From Anaerolineales bacterium (GTDB lineage: Bacteria > Chloroflexota > Anaerolineae > Anaerolineales > Villigracilaceae): a DNA stretch of 64,000 bases. Position 1 is the stretch's first letter. Each line of letters begins with the position of its first letter. The stretch covers positions 96,873 to 160,872 of the forward strand of contig JACZJC010000039.1 in the NCBI GenBank assembly GCA_014860745.1, written 5' to 3'. Shown in pieces: positions 16,530 through 25,204 of the stretch. The translations under genes and the position numbers were made by a program. The notes below the pieces were generated by a model. It searched no databases, was not told the origin of the DNA, and saw only the letters and a list, made by a program, of their open reading frames with translations.

Positions 16530-17930
16530 ATGTGGCAGCTGGTAATTGAAGCATTAAATACTCCCCAAAGACGGCTTACCCTTCCAGCGGGAATTACACG
16601 TATCGGACGCGGCTCCGCCAATGAGATTCTGATTGACGACAGCGCCGCATCCCGCTTCCATGCCTGCATCGAATATAAACCTGAAACAAATACGCTTACG
16701 CTGACCGACCTTCAGAGTACAAACGGCACGTATCTAAACCGGGAACGCATCACACGCCAAACCCCGATCAAAAACAAGGATACGATCCGCATTGGGCAGG
16801 TACTCCTGCACCTGGAGAACGAGAATGAAGTCCGCCCGGCGGCGATGAACACGCAGCGCTTCACTCGCGCGCTGGTGTTGGAGTCGGTGGATAATCACTC
16901 CCTGTTGCTTTACGAAATAGCGCAAAAGCTTAACACAATTCTGGACCTTCCAACGGCCCTGGTGGAAACAGCGGAATTAATCAAACAATATATGAACGTC
17001 GAACAATGTGCCGTGATTTTGAAGCAGGATTTCGACCGTTTGATTCCCCTGCAATTCGATCCCGAGCTTGCGCGCAAGGCCGTTCAAGATAAATCTGCGG
17101 AGATTCGCGTCGACACCATTTGTGTGCCGATCATGGCCGGAGATGAACTGCTCGGGCTGATCTCCATGATGCGCACCCATACGCCCACACGGACATTTAT
17201 ACAACGCGACCTGCAAATTGCGGTGGCAATCAGCCATCAGGCGGCGCTTACCATTCAACGCATGCACCTGCTGGGTCTGGTGAAATCTCATGAACAGACC
17301 CATCGCATGCTGCTAAGGTTTGTAGCGCCCAACGAGGCCGGCAGGCTGCTCAATTATTATTCCAAGAACGGTCGTCTGCCCGGCTTGAAAGAGGAAAAAG
17401 TTACCATTCTTTTTTCAGACCTCGCCAATTCCATTTCCATAGCCGAGCATCACGATCTCAAGTGGTTTGCCCAGGCCCTGAGTTCGTTCTATCAAACCGC
17501 CGCTGAGATAACCTATAAAAATGGCGGCACGATCAAATATCTTTCCACGGGCATTATGGCGATTTTCTCAAATGAAACCATTTTGGATGCAGAGCAAAAG
17601 GCTGTGGATACCGGCAGGGAATTGATTCTGCGCATGAAACCCACAGGCTCTCTGGATGAATCGCGCTCCAATATCATTGGAGTAGCCATTAATACGGGAA
17701 ATGCCATGGTTGGATATGTTGGCGGAGAAGAACGGGTGGAATTCAATGTAGTGGGCGATATGGTCAATGTAGCAAACCACATGCAGGAATATGCCCATCC
17801 CTTTAAGATCATTGCCGGCTCCGAAACGGTCGCAGCGCTTGGCGAAAATTACCCGCACAAACTGATTAACGTGATTTATTTACGCGGACGTGAAAGCCCG
17901 GTGGAGATACACGAAGTGCTGCCTGAATGA
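16530..17930 (+). CDS. FHA-GAF-class III cyclase-like signalling protein (degenerate active site)
   Basis: A 466-residue cytoplasmic protein in three parts. An FHA domain (about residues 1-100; RIGRGSANEI, SRFHACIE, STNGTYLN) should bind phospho-threonine. A GAF domain covers about 125-250. A class III nucleotide cyclase homology domain covers about 285-460. In that domain the first metal Asp is present (LFSDLANS) and the transition-state Asn is kept (GDMVNVAN), but the second metal site reads KYLSTGIMAIF where active enzymes have K-x-x-GDG/A, and the catalytic Arg position is His (NHMQ). So a scaffold or altered role is likely. Start chosen at MWQLVIEAL. It overlaps the zinc-ribbon gene by four bases (ATGA). 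Confidence 0.85.
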   Translation: MWQLVIEALNTPQRRLTLPAGITRIGRGSANEILIDDSAASRFHACIEYKPETNTLTLTDLQSTNGTYLNRERITRQTPIKNKDTIRIGQVLLHLENENEVRPAAMNTQRFTRALVLESVDNHSLLLYEIAQKLNTILDLPTALVETAELIKQYMNVEQCAVILKQDFDRLIPLQFDPELARKAVQDKSAEIRVDTICVPIMAGDELLGLISMMRTHTPTRTFIQRDLQIAVAISHQAALTIQRMHLLGLVKSHEQTHRMLLRFVAPNEAGRLLNYYSKNGRLPGLKEEKVTILFSDLANSISIAEHHDLKWFAQALSSFYQTAAEITYKNGGTIKYLSTGIMAIFSNETILDAEQKAVDTGRELILRMKPTGSLDESRSNIIGVAINTGNAMVGYVGGEERVEFNVVGDMVNVANHMQEYAHPFKIIAGSETVAALGENYPHKLINVIYLRGRESPVEIHEVLPE

Positions 17931-18349
17931 ACTGCCCCAAATGTAAATCTGACCTGGTGAAACGATATTACAAAGGCATGATCGAAGTGGAGGCATGCCC
18001 CGGCTGCCGAGGCATGTGGCTGGATTCGCACGAGTTGGACCAACTGGAAGACACTGCTTTTGACAACGACCCGCACAAGGGTTCGCTGGCGCATTTCCAA
18101 ACCAAAACGAATTATCCCTGCCCGCACTGCGGGAATGGATTGGATGAGTTCAAGTACCGCCTCTATGACCTGAAACTGGACTATTGCGCCGAACTCGATC
18201 ACGGCTTCTGGCTGGATGCCGGGGAGGATGAGCGGGTGATGGAGATCATGCGCCAGCGCGCGGGGGAGATCCAAAGAAAGTTCAACGCCGAAGCGGAATG
18301 GAAGCAAATGCTAAAGAACATGCATGCTTTTCTCGCAAAGAAGAAGTAA
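17927..18349 (+). CDS. TFIIB-type zinc-ribbon protein
   Basis: A 140-residue protein of the zf-TFIIB family (COG3809 type). The first ribbon has MNCPKCKSDL and CPGCRGMWLDSHEL; the conserved GxWLD(S/A)xEL tail of the knuckle is clear. A second, partial ribbon follows (PCPHCGNGLDEF, YCAELDHGFWLDAGE) where the second Cys pair is reduced to one Cys, so it may bind zinc differently. The C-terminus is a charged helix. Start overlaps the end of the FHA-GAF gene by four bases, implying a joint function with it. Function is unknown; its stop lies one base from the end of the convergent CDF gene. Confidence 0.8.
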   Translation: MNCPKCKSDLVKRYYKGMIEVEACPGCRGMWLDSHELDQLEDTAFDNDPHKGSLAHFQTKTNYPCPHCGNGLDEFKYRLYDLKLDYCAELDHGFWLDAGEDERVMEIMRQRAGEIQRKFNAEAEWKQMLKNMHAFLAKKK

Positions 18350-18350
18350 A

Positions 18351-19319
18351 CTACTCGTAAAACTCAGGCTGGTATGGGGATGTATGTTTTTTCGATTGTT
18401 CCAGAATCTCGTCAATCGTCAGGTCGGCGTTCTTTTTCTCTGCAGGATGGTAGTGCACATGCACCCGCCTGACGTTGGGAATCGAAAGCATGACCACATC
18501 CTCCACCTGGCTGGCGATCCGGTCGCCCTCCTGCACGGTCAAAGCACCGTAAATGCCTATCGTCAAATTGAGCACGATATGAGGTCCGAAACGATGCGCC
18601 TGAATTTCCTCCAGTTGTTTCACCCCCTCCACATCCTTCAATAGATTGGCGATGCGTTCCGCCAGGTCACGGCTTGGAATGACGCCCATCAGGTCGGTGG
18701 ATGATTCGCGCAGGACGAAAATGCCCGTGCGTAAAATCAGCAAAGCTACCAGCGCGCCCGCCAGCGGGTCCACCCAGGGATATCCGCGCTGACCGAGAAA
18801 AATGCCAATGGATGCCGCGCTCGCGGAAAACAAGTCGTTGCGATGATCGTAGGCGAGGGCATCCACAACGGGGTTTTGAGTCTCACGCCCGAGGTTGCGA
18901 ATGTACCAGCTGAGGAAAATTTTTATCGCAACGGTGGCCAGGGCAACCCAAAGCGCGAACGGATGCGCGCCCTGAGAAGTGGCAGGCCCATCCACAAAAT
19001 CCCAAACCTTATCCAGCGCGTCCCAAAAAACAGCGACCGCCGTGGTGACAATGAACGAGCCGATTACCAGCGATGCAATACTCTCAAACTGACGATGTCC
19101 ATAGGGATGTTCCCGGTCGGCGGGTTCATTTGCCATGCGCACAAACACGCTGGCGGCAATGTAATAGGCCACATCCGAAGTCGAGTTAATTCCTTCGGCC
19201 AGCAGGGCGGGGCTGTGCCCCAGAATACCAAAGGTGGTTTTGACAATCGACAGAAGGATATTGATGCCCAACCCAAGGTTGATGGCCAGCAGGCTTTTGC
19301 GGTCGCGTTCGTGCGTCAT
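18351..19319 (-). CDS. Cation diffusion facilitator (CDF) family transporter
   Basis: A 322-residue CDF protein with six transmembrane helices. Helix II carries SDVAYYIAASVF (one metal Asp in the NSTSDV segment) and helix V YDHRNDLFSASAAS (HxxxD metal site); a C-terminal cytosolic metallochaperone-like domain has the histidines typical of the family (VRRVHVHYHP). It exports divalent cations such as Zn2+, Fe2+ or Mn2+ in exchange for protons. Start chosen at MTHERDRK (19319); a minus-strand promoter TTGTGG-16-TACAAT ends seven bases upstream. An in-frame start at 19361 lies upstream of that promoter. It sits next to the Mn-riboswitch P-type ATPase, so both may serve metal export. Confidence 0.88.
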   Translation of the reverse strand: MTHERDRKSLLAINLGLGINILLSIVKTTFGILGHSPALLAEGINSTSDVAYYIAASVFVRMANEPADREHPYGHRQFESIASLVIGSFIVTTAVAVFWDALDKVWDFVDGPATSQGAHPFALWVALATVAIKIFLSWYIRNLGRETQNPVVDALAYDHRNDLFSASAASIGIFLGQRGYPWVDPLAGALVALLILRTGIFVLRESSTDLMGVIPSRDLAERIANLLKDVEGVKQLEEIQAHRFGPHIVLNLTIGIYGALTVQEGDRIASQVEDVVMLSIPNVRRVHVHYHPAEKKNADLTIDEILEQSKKHTSPYQPEFYE

Positions 19320-19326
19320 GGGGTAA

Positions 19327-19354
19327 ATTGTAGTGTGTTTTGGTTTTTCCACAA
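19327..19354 (-). promoter_or_regulatory. Promoter of the CDF transporter, leaderless arrangement
   Basis: On the minus strand TTGTGG (19354-19349), 16 bases, TACAAT (19332-19327), then seven bases to ATG 19319. No Shine-Dalgarno is present. Confidence 0.5.
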
Positions 19355-19370
19355 CTGCCAAATATCATAT

Positions 19371-19400
19371 AAAAATCTCCCGCAAATGCGGGAGATTTTT
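19371..19400. terminator. Terminator after the P-type ATPase gene
   Basis: AAAAATCTCCCGCA (19371-19384) pairs perfectly with TGCGGGAGATTTTT (19387-19400). On the minus strand it follows the ATPase stop (19408) and ends in TTTTT. Confidence 0.88.
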
Positions 19401-19407
19401 GTCTGCC

Positions 19408-22311
19408 TTATTTTCCTTTTCGTCTCAGGAAAATTTTTGTGATCTCTTCGGCAACCGCGGGCATCAATGCCAGGCCAAGCACCAGCCCCCATTCACGCGC
19501 GTTGAGGAAATGTGTGTTGAAGATGGGTTGCAAAAATGGGACCGCGCAAACCAGCAGAAGCAGGAAAATCGAAAGGCCGACCGCGTATTGCATGTATCTA
19601 TTCGAGAAGATTCCGATCTTGAAAATGGATGCGCGTTCCGAACGGACTGTGTATGCGCGGAACAATTCGGCAAGTGATAGTGTGACGAAAGCCATCGTCT
19701 CCGCAGTTTGAACGTCGACCCCGCGCCAATCGTGCGCGAGGACAAAAGATAATACGTTCACTCCCAACGGGATGACTGTTCCTGCTTCGAGATGCCAGGC
19801 CAACCCTGCCACAAAGGCACCCAGCACCGCGCCTGTTTGGGCAACGGTCTGCACGAGGATGCCTATGCCCATCGAGCGGTTGACGATGGGTTCGCTTTTT
19901 GCGCGCGGCTTCTGATCCATGATATCCGGGTCGCCTTTTTCCATGGCCAGGGCCAGGGCGGGAGCGCCGTCTGTGATCAGGTTTAGCCAGAGCAATTGAA
20001 TCGCTGTCAACGGTGCCGGCAGGCCTGCCAGCGTGGCAAGGAAGATGATCATGATCTCTGCCACATTGGAGGAAAGCAGGAAGAATACGAACTTGCGGAT
20101 GTTGCTGTAAATGACGCGGCCCTGTTCCACTGCAGAAACGATGCTGGCATAGTTATCGTCGGTAAGCACCATGTCTGCGGTTTCTTTGGCTACATCCGTG
20201 CCGGTGATGCCCATCGCCACGCCGATGTCTGCGCGTTTGATGGCGGGGGCGTCGTTCACACCGTCGCCGGTCATTGCCACAATTTCGTCGTTGGCCTGTA
20301 ATGCGTCCACGATTCTCATTTTGTGTTCGGGGGAAACGCGGGCGAATACATCCGTCTCTTCAATGATAATCTTGAGTTCGTTGTCATCGATCTCGTCGAG
20401 TTGAGCGCCTGTCATTACCTTTTTGCCGGGACGCAGGAGGCCGATCGACTCGGCAATGGCTTTGGCCGTATTGGGGAAATCTCCAGTAATCATCACTGTG
20501 CGGATGCCCGCATGGCGCGCTTTTTCGAGCGCGGGTTTCACTTCCGTGCGCGGCGGGTCGATCATGCCGAGCAATCCGACAAAGACCAAATCCCTTTCGA
20601 GGTCGTTGGTTTTCACCTGCTCGATGTTATTCGGCACATCCCTTTCCACACGATAGGCAAAGCCCAGCACGCGCAGGGCGTCGCGGGTCATGGCGTCATT
20701 GGCGGCAAGAATGCGTTCTCTCGCCTCGACTGTCATTTCACGCGGCTCGTCATCCATGCCCTGATATTGGGTACACAGATCCAGCACAATATCAGGCGCG
20801 CCTTTGACGGCGATCACATCCCAATCCTTCTGTTTTTCATCGTGAAAAGGGGATGGGTCGGACGATTTTGGATTGCGCACATCATGGATCGTGATCATGC
20901 GCTTACGCTCGGAATCGAACGGCACTTCACTCTCGCGCGGGTAGGCTTCGTCAATTTCAAGGTGAATGGCTCCGGCCTTGGCCGCTGCCACTAAAAGAGC
21001 GCCCTCTGTCGGGTCGCCAACGATGCGGAAGGTTTGCTGGGATTCATTCTCGCCTGTCCCTTCAATAGTCGCATCGTTATTCAACAGTCCAAGCCAGAGG
21101 GTGGAGAGAATGGCAGGATATTGATTAATGTCCACTTTTTTGCCGTCCACTTGAAATTCACCGTTCGGCGAATACCCGGTTCCGGTCACATGGATGAATT
21201 GATCGTCGGCCCACACCCGCGTAACGGTCATTTCGTTTTGGGTCAAGGTTCCGGTTTTATCGGAACAGATCGTCGTGGCCGAACCAAGCGTCTCAACCGA
21301 AGACAGTTTTCGGATAAGCGCGTGGCGCTGCACCATTTCCCGCATCCCCAGCGCAAGGGAGATGGTCACAACGGCGGGCAGTCCCTCTGGCACGGCCGCA
21401 ATCGCAAGGCTGATGGCAATAATGAATACTTCGGTGATTTCCGCAGCGAATTCCTTGAAATACTCCAACGGCGCGGAGAATAACCCCCCGATATCAGTGT
21501 AGTTAATGAGCGCGACGATGAACACAACCGCAACCAATATCAACGCGCCAATGCTCAACGACCTGCCGAGCTGGTCCAGCCTTCTTTGCAACGGAGTTTC
21601 TTCGGTCTCCACATTTTGGAGCATGGTGGCGATCAGCCCCAATTGAGTCCGCATACCGGTGCTGGTGACCACGCCGCGTCCGCGCCCGTAGTTGACCAAA
21701 GTTCCCATGAAGGCCGTATTTTTTCGATCCCCAAGCGGAACATTCTTCTCGAGCAGGGTGGCTGCATTTTTTTGCACCGGCAAAGACTCGCCCGTGAGCG
21801 ACGCTTCCTCCACGCGCAGGTTGACAGCCTCCAACAAACGCAAGTCTGCGGGAATGAAATTGCCCGACTCCAGAAAGACAATGTCACCCGGCACAAGGTT
21901 GTAGGAAGGCACGGATGTATGGACTCCGTCGCGAACCACATGCGCATCAGGCGCGGCGAGTTTTTTCAGGGCAGCCAAAGCCTGCTCAGCACGTTGTTCC
22001 TGGATGATGCCAAGCACAGAATTTAAGACAACAATCGCCATAATGGCAGCGGCTTCCACATAGTCGCCAAGCAATGCAGAAATGACCGAAGCAACGATCA
22101 GCAGGATCACCACAAAGTTATTCAACTGGTCCCACAACATGGACAGGAAGCCCGGGCGCGGCGCTTCAACCAATTGATTCGGCCCATATACCGCCAGGCG
22201 GTGTTCAGCCTCTGCGGTTGTTAATCCTTCATTATGTACTTCCAAATGCTTGAGCACATCATTTGCAGTGAGCGCGTGCCATTCCCGCTGTGGTGATTCT
22301 TCAAAAGTCAT
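19408..22311 (-). CDS. P-type cation-transporting ATPase (Ca2+-type; probable Mn2+ exporter)
   Basis: A 967-residue P2-type ATPase with the cation-ATPase N-terminal domain, ten predicted helices, the actuator TGES motif (SLTGESLPVQ), the phosphorylation site CSDKTGTLTQNE, the nucleotide-binding domain, and the hinge MTGDGVNDAPAIKRADIG. Helix M4 reads AAVPEGLPA, as in SERCA/PMCA-type pumps. By sequence alone it would be called a Ca2+ ATPase. Its leader, however, carries a probable yybP-ykoY Mn2+ riboswitch, and Mn-riboswitch-controlled P2 ATPases are known Mn2+ exporters (for example YoaB of Lactococcus), so Mn2+ efflux is the better inference. Start ATG 22311 has AGGAG upstream. Confidence 0.9.
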   Translation of the reverse strand: MTFEESPQREWHALTANDVLKHLEVHNEGLTTAEAEHRLAVYGPNQLVEAPRPGFLSMLWDQLNNFVVILLIVASVISALLGDYVEAAAIMAIVVLNSVLGIIQEQRAEQALAALKKLAAPDAHVVRDGVHTSVPSYNLVPGDIVFLESGNFIPADLRLLEAVNLRVEEASLTGESLPVQKNAATLLEKNVPLGDRKNTAFMGTLVNYGRGRGVVTSTGMRTQLGLIATMLQNVETEETPLQRRLDQLGRSLSIGALILVAVVFIVALINYTDIGGLFSAPLEYFKEFAAEITEVFIIAISLAIAAVPEGLPAVVTISLALGMREMVQRHALIRKLSSVETLGSATTICSDKTGTLTQNEMTVTRVWADDQFIHVTGTGYSPNGEFQVDGKKVDINQYPAILSTLWLGLLNNDATIEGTGENESQQTFRIVGDPTEGALLVAAAKAGAIHLEIDEAYPRESEVPFDSERKRMITIHDVRNPKSSDPSPFHDEKQKDWDVIAVKGAPDIVLDLCTQYQGMDDEPREMTVEARERILAANDAMTRDALRVLGFAYRVERDVPNNIEQVKTNDLERDLVFVGLLGMIDPPRTEVKPALEKARHAGIRTVMITGDFPNTAKAIAESIGLLRPGKKVMTGAQLDEIDDNELKIIIEETDVFARVSPEHKMRIVDALQANDEIVAMTGDGVNDAPAIKRADIGVAMGITGTDVAKETADMVLTDDNYASIVSAVEQGRVIYSNIRKFVFFLLSSNVAEIMIIFLATLAGLPAPLTAIQLLWLNLITDGAPALALAMEKGDPDIMDQKPRAKSEPIVNRSMGIGILVQTVAQTGAVLGAFVAGLAWHLEAGTVIPLGVNVLSFVLAHDWRGVDVQTAETMAFVTLSLAELFRAYTVRSERASIFKIGIFSNRYMQYAVGLSIFLLLLVCAVPFLQPIFNTHFLNAREWGLVLGLALMPAVAEEITKIFLRRKGK

Positions 22312-22350
22312 ACAAAATCTCCTGGTCCAAAAATTTCGGAAACCGTCCTG

Positions 22351-22490
22351 AAAAAATTAAAACGAGACCACCACGCCTCCGTGATGGTCTCGCCAAACGT
22401 CTGGAACGTCCGCGCTGCCGATGGCGGTTCGTCAATGATATGACGACAGCGCGCCCTGCTTTTTTCACCACAGGCGGCTACTCCCCAAAC
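22351..22490 (-). promoter_or_regulatory. yybP-ykoY (Mn2+) riboswitch with intrinsic terminator
   Basis: Read on the minus strand, the leader begins near 22490 with TTTGGGGAGTAGCC, the hallmark loop-1 sequence of the yybP-ykoY class (GGGGAGTAGCC at 22486-22476). The second arm contains CGCGCTG paired with CAGCGCG around a GTCGTCATATCATTGACG loop, in the place of the conserved loop-3 partner. A terminator hairpin follows (CGAGACCATCACG with CGTGGTGGTCTCG, 22392-22363) with a T-rich tail (22362-22351). By the known mechanism Mn2+ docks the two loops and favours read-through into the gene at 22311. I recognised it by motif and layout, not by a covariance model. Confidence 0.82.
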
Positions 22491-22496
22491 GCTTTG

Positions 22497-22525
22497 AGTG
22501 TATCCACATGCAAAAGGATTGTCAA
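22497..22525 (-). promoter_or_regulatory. Sigma-70-type promoter of the riboswitch/P-type ATPase unit
   Basis: On the minus strand TTGACA (22525-22520), 17 bases, TACACT (22502-22497). The start would fall at about 22490, just before the conserved riboswitch loop. Confidence 0.82.
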
Positions 22526-22570
22526 GCAGCCGCCAGCCAAAACGGATTGGATGAGGGTACAATACACGCC

Positions 22571-23179
22571 ATGTCCAAGCCAAAATCACCAATCATTTAT
22601 TTATTCATAACCCTCATTGCCATTGCGTTCCTGACTCTTCTGAGTCCCGAGGAAAAATCATTGGGAGCCAACGTGCGGATCGTGTACCTGCATGGATCCT
22701 GGGTACTGACGGCGGAAATTGCGTTCATCTTCGCGGCTCTTGCCGGACTTTTGGGACTGATTCTGCAAAGGGATATTTTCCACACCTGGTCCGCTGCGCT
22801 CGGGCGCGCAGGAATTGTCTTCTGGGTCACCTATCTTCCGCTTTCCTTATTCGCCATGCAAAGCAACTGGAACGGACTCTTCCTTGCCGAGCCGCGTTTC
22901 CGTCTCGCCATGATCTTTGCCGTGACGGGTATTCTGCTCCAGATCGGCTTGTGGATTTTCAATATTTCCTGGCTCACTTCACTGGGGAATATTATCTACA
23001 TCGTTGTCCTACGAATAATCTTTTCCACCGCTGAAAATATCATGCACCCGCCACCCTCGCCGATCTTTAACTCAGGAAATTACGTCATAATCGGATTCTT
23101 TGTCGGCTTGAATCTACTCACTTTGCTGGCTGCATATTTCCTCACCCGCTTTTTCCTTTCATTCCGATCAAATAGCTGA
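22571..23179 (+). CDS. Polytopic membrane protein, distantly CcmC/heme-handling-like
   Basis: A 202-residue protein with five or six hydrophobic helices. The segment VRIVYLHGSWVLTAEIAF resembles the first periplasmic loop of CcmC/ResC-type cytochrome c assembly proteins, and the late motif TAENIMHPPPSPIF may correspond to a heme-contacting loop. The classical WWD motif is not seen, so the assignment is weak and function is unknown. The ATG at 22571 follows TACAAT (22558-22563) by seven bases with no Shine-Dalgarno, a leaderless pattern; an in-frame ATG at 22508 would lie upstream of that promoter. The MFS gene follows after eight bases. Confidence 0.65.
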   Translation: MSKPKSPIIYLFITLIAIAFLTLLSPEEKSLGANVRIVYLHGSWVLTAEIAFIFAALAGLLGLILQRDIFHTWSAALGRAGIVFWVTYLPLSLFAMQSNWNGLFLAEPRFRLAMIFAVTGILLQIGLWIFNISWLTSLGNIIYIVVLRIIFSTAENIMHPPPSPIFNSGNYVIIGFFVGLNLLTLLAAYFLTRFFLSFRSNS

Positions 23180-23187
23180 AGAACAAC

Positions 23188-24336
23188 TTGCGAACTCGAT
23201 TCCAGCTTATCATCTTCATGTTCCTGCGCACCATCCTGAACACCGCCCACAGGATGGTGTATCCATTTTTATCCGTCTTCGCCCGCGGCCTCGGTGTGGA
23301 TATTGCCACCATGTCCCTGCTCATGACGGTCCGTTCCCTGCTCGGCACAACCAGCCCGCTGTTTGCGCCCCTCTCCGACCGCCGCGGAAGAAGATTCGGT
23401 ATGCTGGTCGGTGTTTCGATTTTTACCCTTGGCGTTGGGCTCGTTGCTATTTATCCATCTTTTTGGACTCTTGCCGCAGCGCTTTTGCTGGCCATGGTCG
23501 GAAAATATATGTTCGACCCAGCCATGCAGGCTTACTTCGGAGACCGCATCCCATATGAACAGCGCGGCACGGCACTGGCCGTAACCGAGGTAGCCTGGTC
23601 GCTGGCATTTATCGCCGGCGTTCCAGCGGTGGGGTTTTTGATCGATGCGTTCGGCTGGCCGGCGCCGTTTCCAATTTTTACCGTGCTTGGGCTGATTATC
23701 TTTTTCATCGTATGGCGCATCGTCCCAAAAGAGGACCCCCACCACGAACCCACGGCCAACTCCAGCGATGGCTATCGCGCCGTGTTCACCTCCATTCCCG
23801 CCATGGCCGGAGTTTCCATTGCATTGTGGGCCAGTGCGGCGAATGAAATGGTCAATATCATCTTTGGCGTCTGGCTGGAGGATTCGTTTGGTTTGAAAAT
23901 CATTGCGCTTGCGGGTGCTTCGGCGGTGATTGGCATTTCCGAATTAAGCGGGGAGGGATTGGTCGCTTTGACCACGGACAGACTGGGGAAGCCGCTCGCC
24001 CTGACCATTGGGCTGGTCGGCAATGCCCTGGCTTCGATCCTGCTCCCGATCATCGGTCAGACTCAAACCGGCGCGCTGGTGGGCCTGTTCCTGTTTTACA
24101 TCACCTTTGAATATGTGATGGTCAGCCATATTCCTTTAATGACAGAGCTTGTCCCTTCGGCGCGGGCGACAATTTTGTCCATCAATGTCACCGGCCATGC
24201 GTTGGGCAGGGCTCTCGGAGCCTTTCTCGCGGCGTTCGTCTATCAACAATTTGGCTTTTTGTTCGTGGCATTGACCGCTGTGCTGTTCAATGTGGCGGGC
24301 CTTCTGGCCTTGCGAAGAATGCAAAAAGGTAAGTGA
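23188..24336 (+). CDS. MFS transporter
   Basis: A 382-residue major facilitator protein with about twelve helices. The loop 2-3 signature shows as PLSDRRGRRFGM (GxLaDrxGrkxxl form), and the second half repeats the layout. Substrate is unknown; drug or sugar efflux are possibilities. The open frame starts with TTG at 23188; the ATG at 23218 (MFLRTILNTAH) is the other candidate and would shorten the head by ten residues. It overlaps the methyltransferase gene at its stop (TGATG). Confidence 0.8.
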   Translation: MRTRFQLIIFMFLRTILNTAHRMVYPFLSVFARGLGVDIATMSLLMTVRSLLGTTSPLFAPLSDRRGRRFGMLVGVSIFTLGVGLVAIYPSFWTLAAALLLAMVGKYMFDPAMQAYFGDRIPYEQRGTALAVTEVAWSLAFIAGVPAVGFLIDAFGWPAPFPIFTVLGLIIFFIVWRIVPKEDPHHEPTANSSDGYRAVFTSIPAMAGVSIALWASAANEMVNIIFGVWLEDSFGLKIIALAGASAVIGISELSGEGLVALTTDRLGKPLALTIGLVGNALASILLPIIGQTQTGALVGLFLFYITFEYVMVSHIPLMTELVPSARATILSINVTGHALGRALGAFLAAFVYQQFGFLFVALTAVLFNVAGLLALRRMQKGK

Positions 24337-24851
24337 TGCAAATCCTTATTGGGGTTGTGGCATTATTGATCATCGGGGTTGCTTTGTTGTGGGTTTTGGT
24401 CCCCGCCTTGTATGGTCTGCCACCGGTCTCCACGAGCAGAGAACGCATCCGCAGGGCTTTGGAGTTGGCAAATCCGCAGGCGGGGGAAACGATGTACGAT
24501 CTTGGCTGCGGCCATGGGCGGGTGCTTGTAATGGCAGCAAAGGAATTCGGATTGAATGCAGTAGGGATTGAAGCGGGGCCTGTGCAGTGTGCTGTCAGTT
24601 GGATGAATGCTCTTCGAAACGGAGTCAGCTCCAAGGTCCGAATTGAAGCGCGAGATTTTTACAAGTCAAATTTACGGGGGGCGGATATTGTCTTTGCGTA
24701 TCTAACATCCGATCATGGAGACCGTCTTCAGGAAAAATTAAAAAGGGAATTGCAGCCCGGTGTGCGGGTGGTAACAGTCTCCTTTGGCCTGCCGGGCTGG
24801 GACGCGGCAACTTTTGACAGGGAACAGTTGATCTACCTGTATAAGTTATAA
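24336..24851 (+). CDS. Membrane-anchored SAM-dependent methyltransferase
   Basis: A 171-residue protein. One N-terminal transmembrane helix (residues 3-27) is followed by a short class I methyltransferase fold: motif I YDLGCGHGRVLVMAAKE, the Glu that binds SAM ribose in GIEAGP, and a likely post-I Asp (RDFYKS). The catalytic domain is small and lacks a recognisable target-binding domain; the substrate is unknown. Start overlaps the MFS stop by one base (TGATG). It ends at a strong terminator. Confidence 0.78.
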   Translation: MQILIGVVALLIIGVALLWVLVPALYGLPPVSTSRERIRRALELANPQAGETMYDLGCGHGRVLVMAAKEFGLNAVGIEAGPVQCAVSWMNALRNGVSSKVRIEARDFYKSNLRGADIVFAYLTSDHGDRLQEKLKRELQPGVRVVTVSFGLPGWDAATFDREQLIYLYKL

Positions 24852-24879
24852 AAAGCCCCGTCAAATGACGGGGCTTTTT
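24850..24879. terminator. Bidirectional terminator (methyltransferase / first pilin gene)
   Basis: AAAAAGCCCCGTCA (24850-24863) pairs perfectly with TGACGGGGCTTTTT (24866-24879). It lies between the methyltransferase gene and the minus-strand pilin gene ending at 24909. Confidence 0.92.
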
Positions 24880-24908
24880 ATAATCGACATAGTAGCGGGT
24901 GGCGAAAA

Positions 24909-25064
24909 TTACACGCCGGAGAGGCTGGAGTTGATATCGCTGAACACGTTGCCGATGATCGGGCCAAGAACCATCAAAGCCGCAATAACGACAATAGCTA
25001 CCAAAACAAGAATCAACGCGTATTCAACAAGACCCTGGCCTCTTTCCTTGGGTGAAAATAACAT
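24909..25064 (-). CDS. Flp/Fap-type pilin 1 (51 residues)
   Basis: A type IVb Flp pilin. The short basic leader MLFSPKERG is followed by QGLVEYALIL: prepilin peptidase would cut after Gly9, leaving the invariant Glu at position 5 and Tyr at 6 of the mature pilin. One hydrophobic helix fills most of the rest, and the tail is SDINSSLSGV. It differs from pilin 2 (25266-25421) only at the last residues, GV against SF. Assembly would need a Tad/Cpa secretion system, which is not in this window. Shine-Dalgarno AAAGGAG lies nine bases before the ATG; the gene has its own promoter and terminator. Confidence 0.92.
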   Translation of the reverse strand: MLFSPKERGQGLVEYALILVLVAIVVIAALMVLGPIIGNVFSDINSSLSGV

Positions 25065-25120
25065 GGGAAATTTCTCCTTTCTCTTCAGATTTCACAGGAA
25101 GGCCTCCCGTGATTGACCTT

Positions 25121-25148
25121 ATTTTACATAGACTGAAAAAAAGCGCAA
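25121..25148 (-). promoter_or_regulatory. Promoter of pilin 1
   Basis: On the minus strand TTGCGC (25148-25143), 16 bases, TAAAAT (25126-25121). The mRNA start near 25114 falls next to a hairpin (25112-25092) whose arms TCACGGGA/TCCTGTGA keep pairing through a G-U. The same layout stands before pilin 2. Confidence 0.65.
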
Positions 25149-25204
25149 GTGGGTAAAGGTCGAATTCCTTAACAGTTATGTTAGCCTTACAAGATCGACA
25201 AAAT

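Noticed and set aside
20323..20994. 223-codon plus-strand frame opposite the P-type ATPase
   Set aside because: Lies fully inside conserved ATPase motifs on the other strand and resembles no protein family.
19408..22311. Plain annotation of the P-type ATPase as a Ca2+ pump
   Set aside because: The leader carries a probable Mn2+ riboswitch; sequence motifs alone do not separate Ca2+ from Mn2+ pumps.
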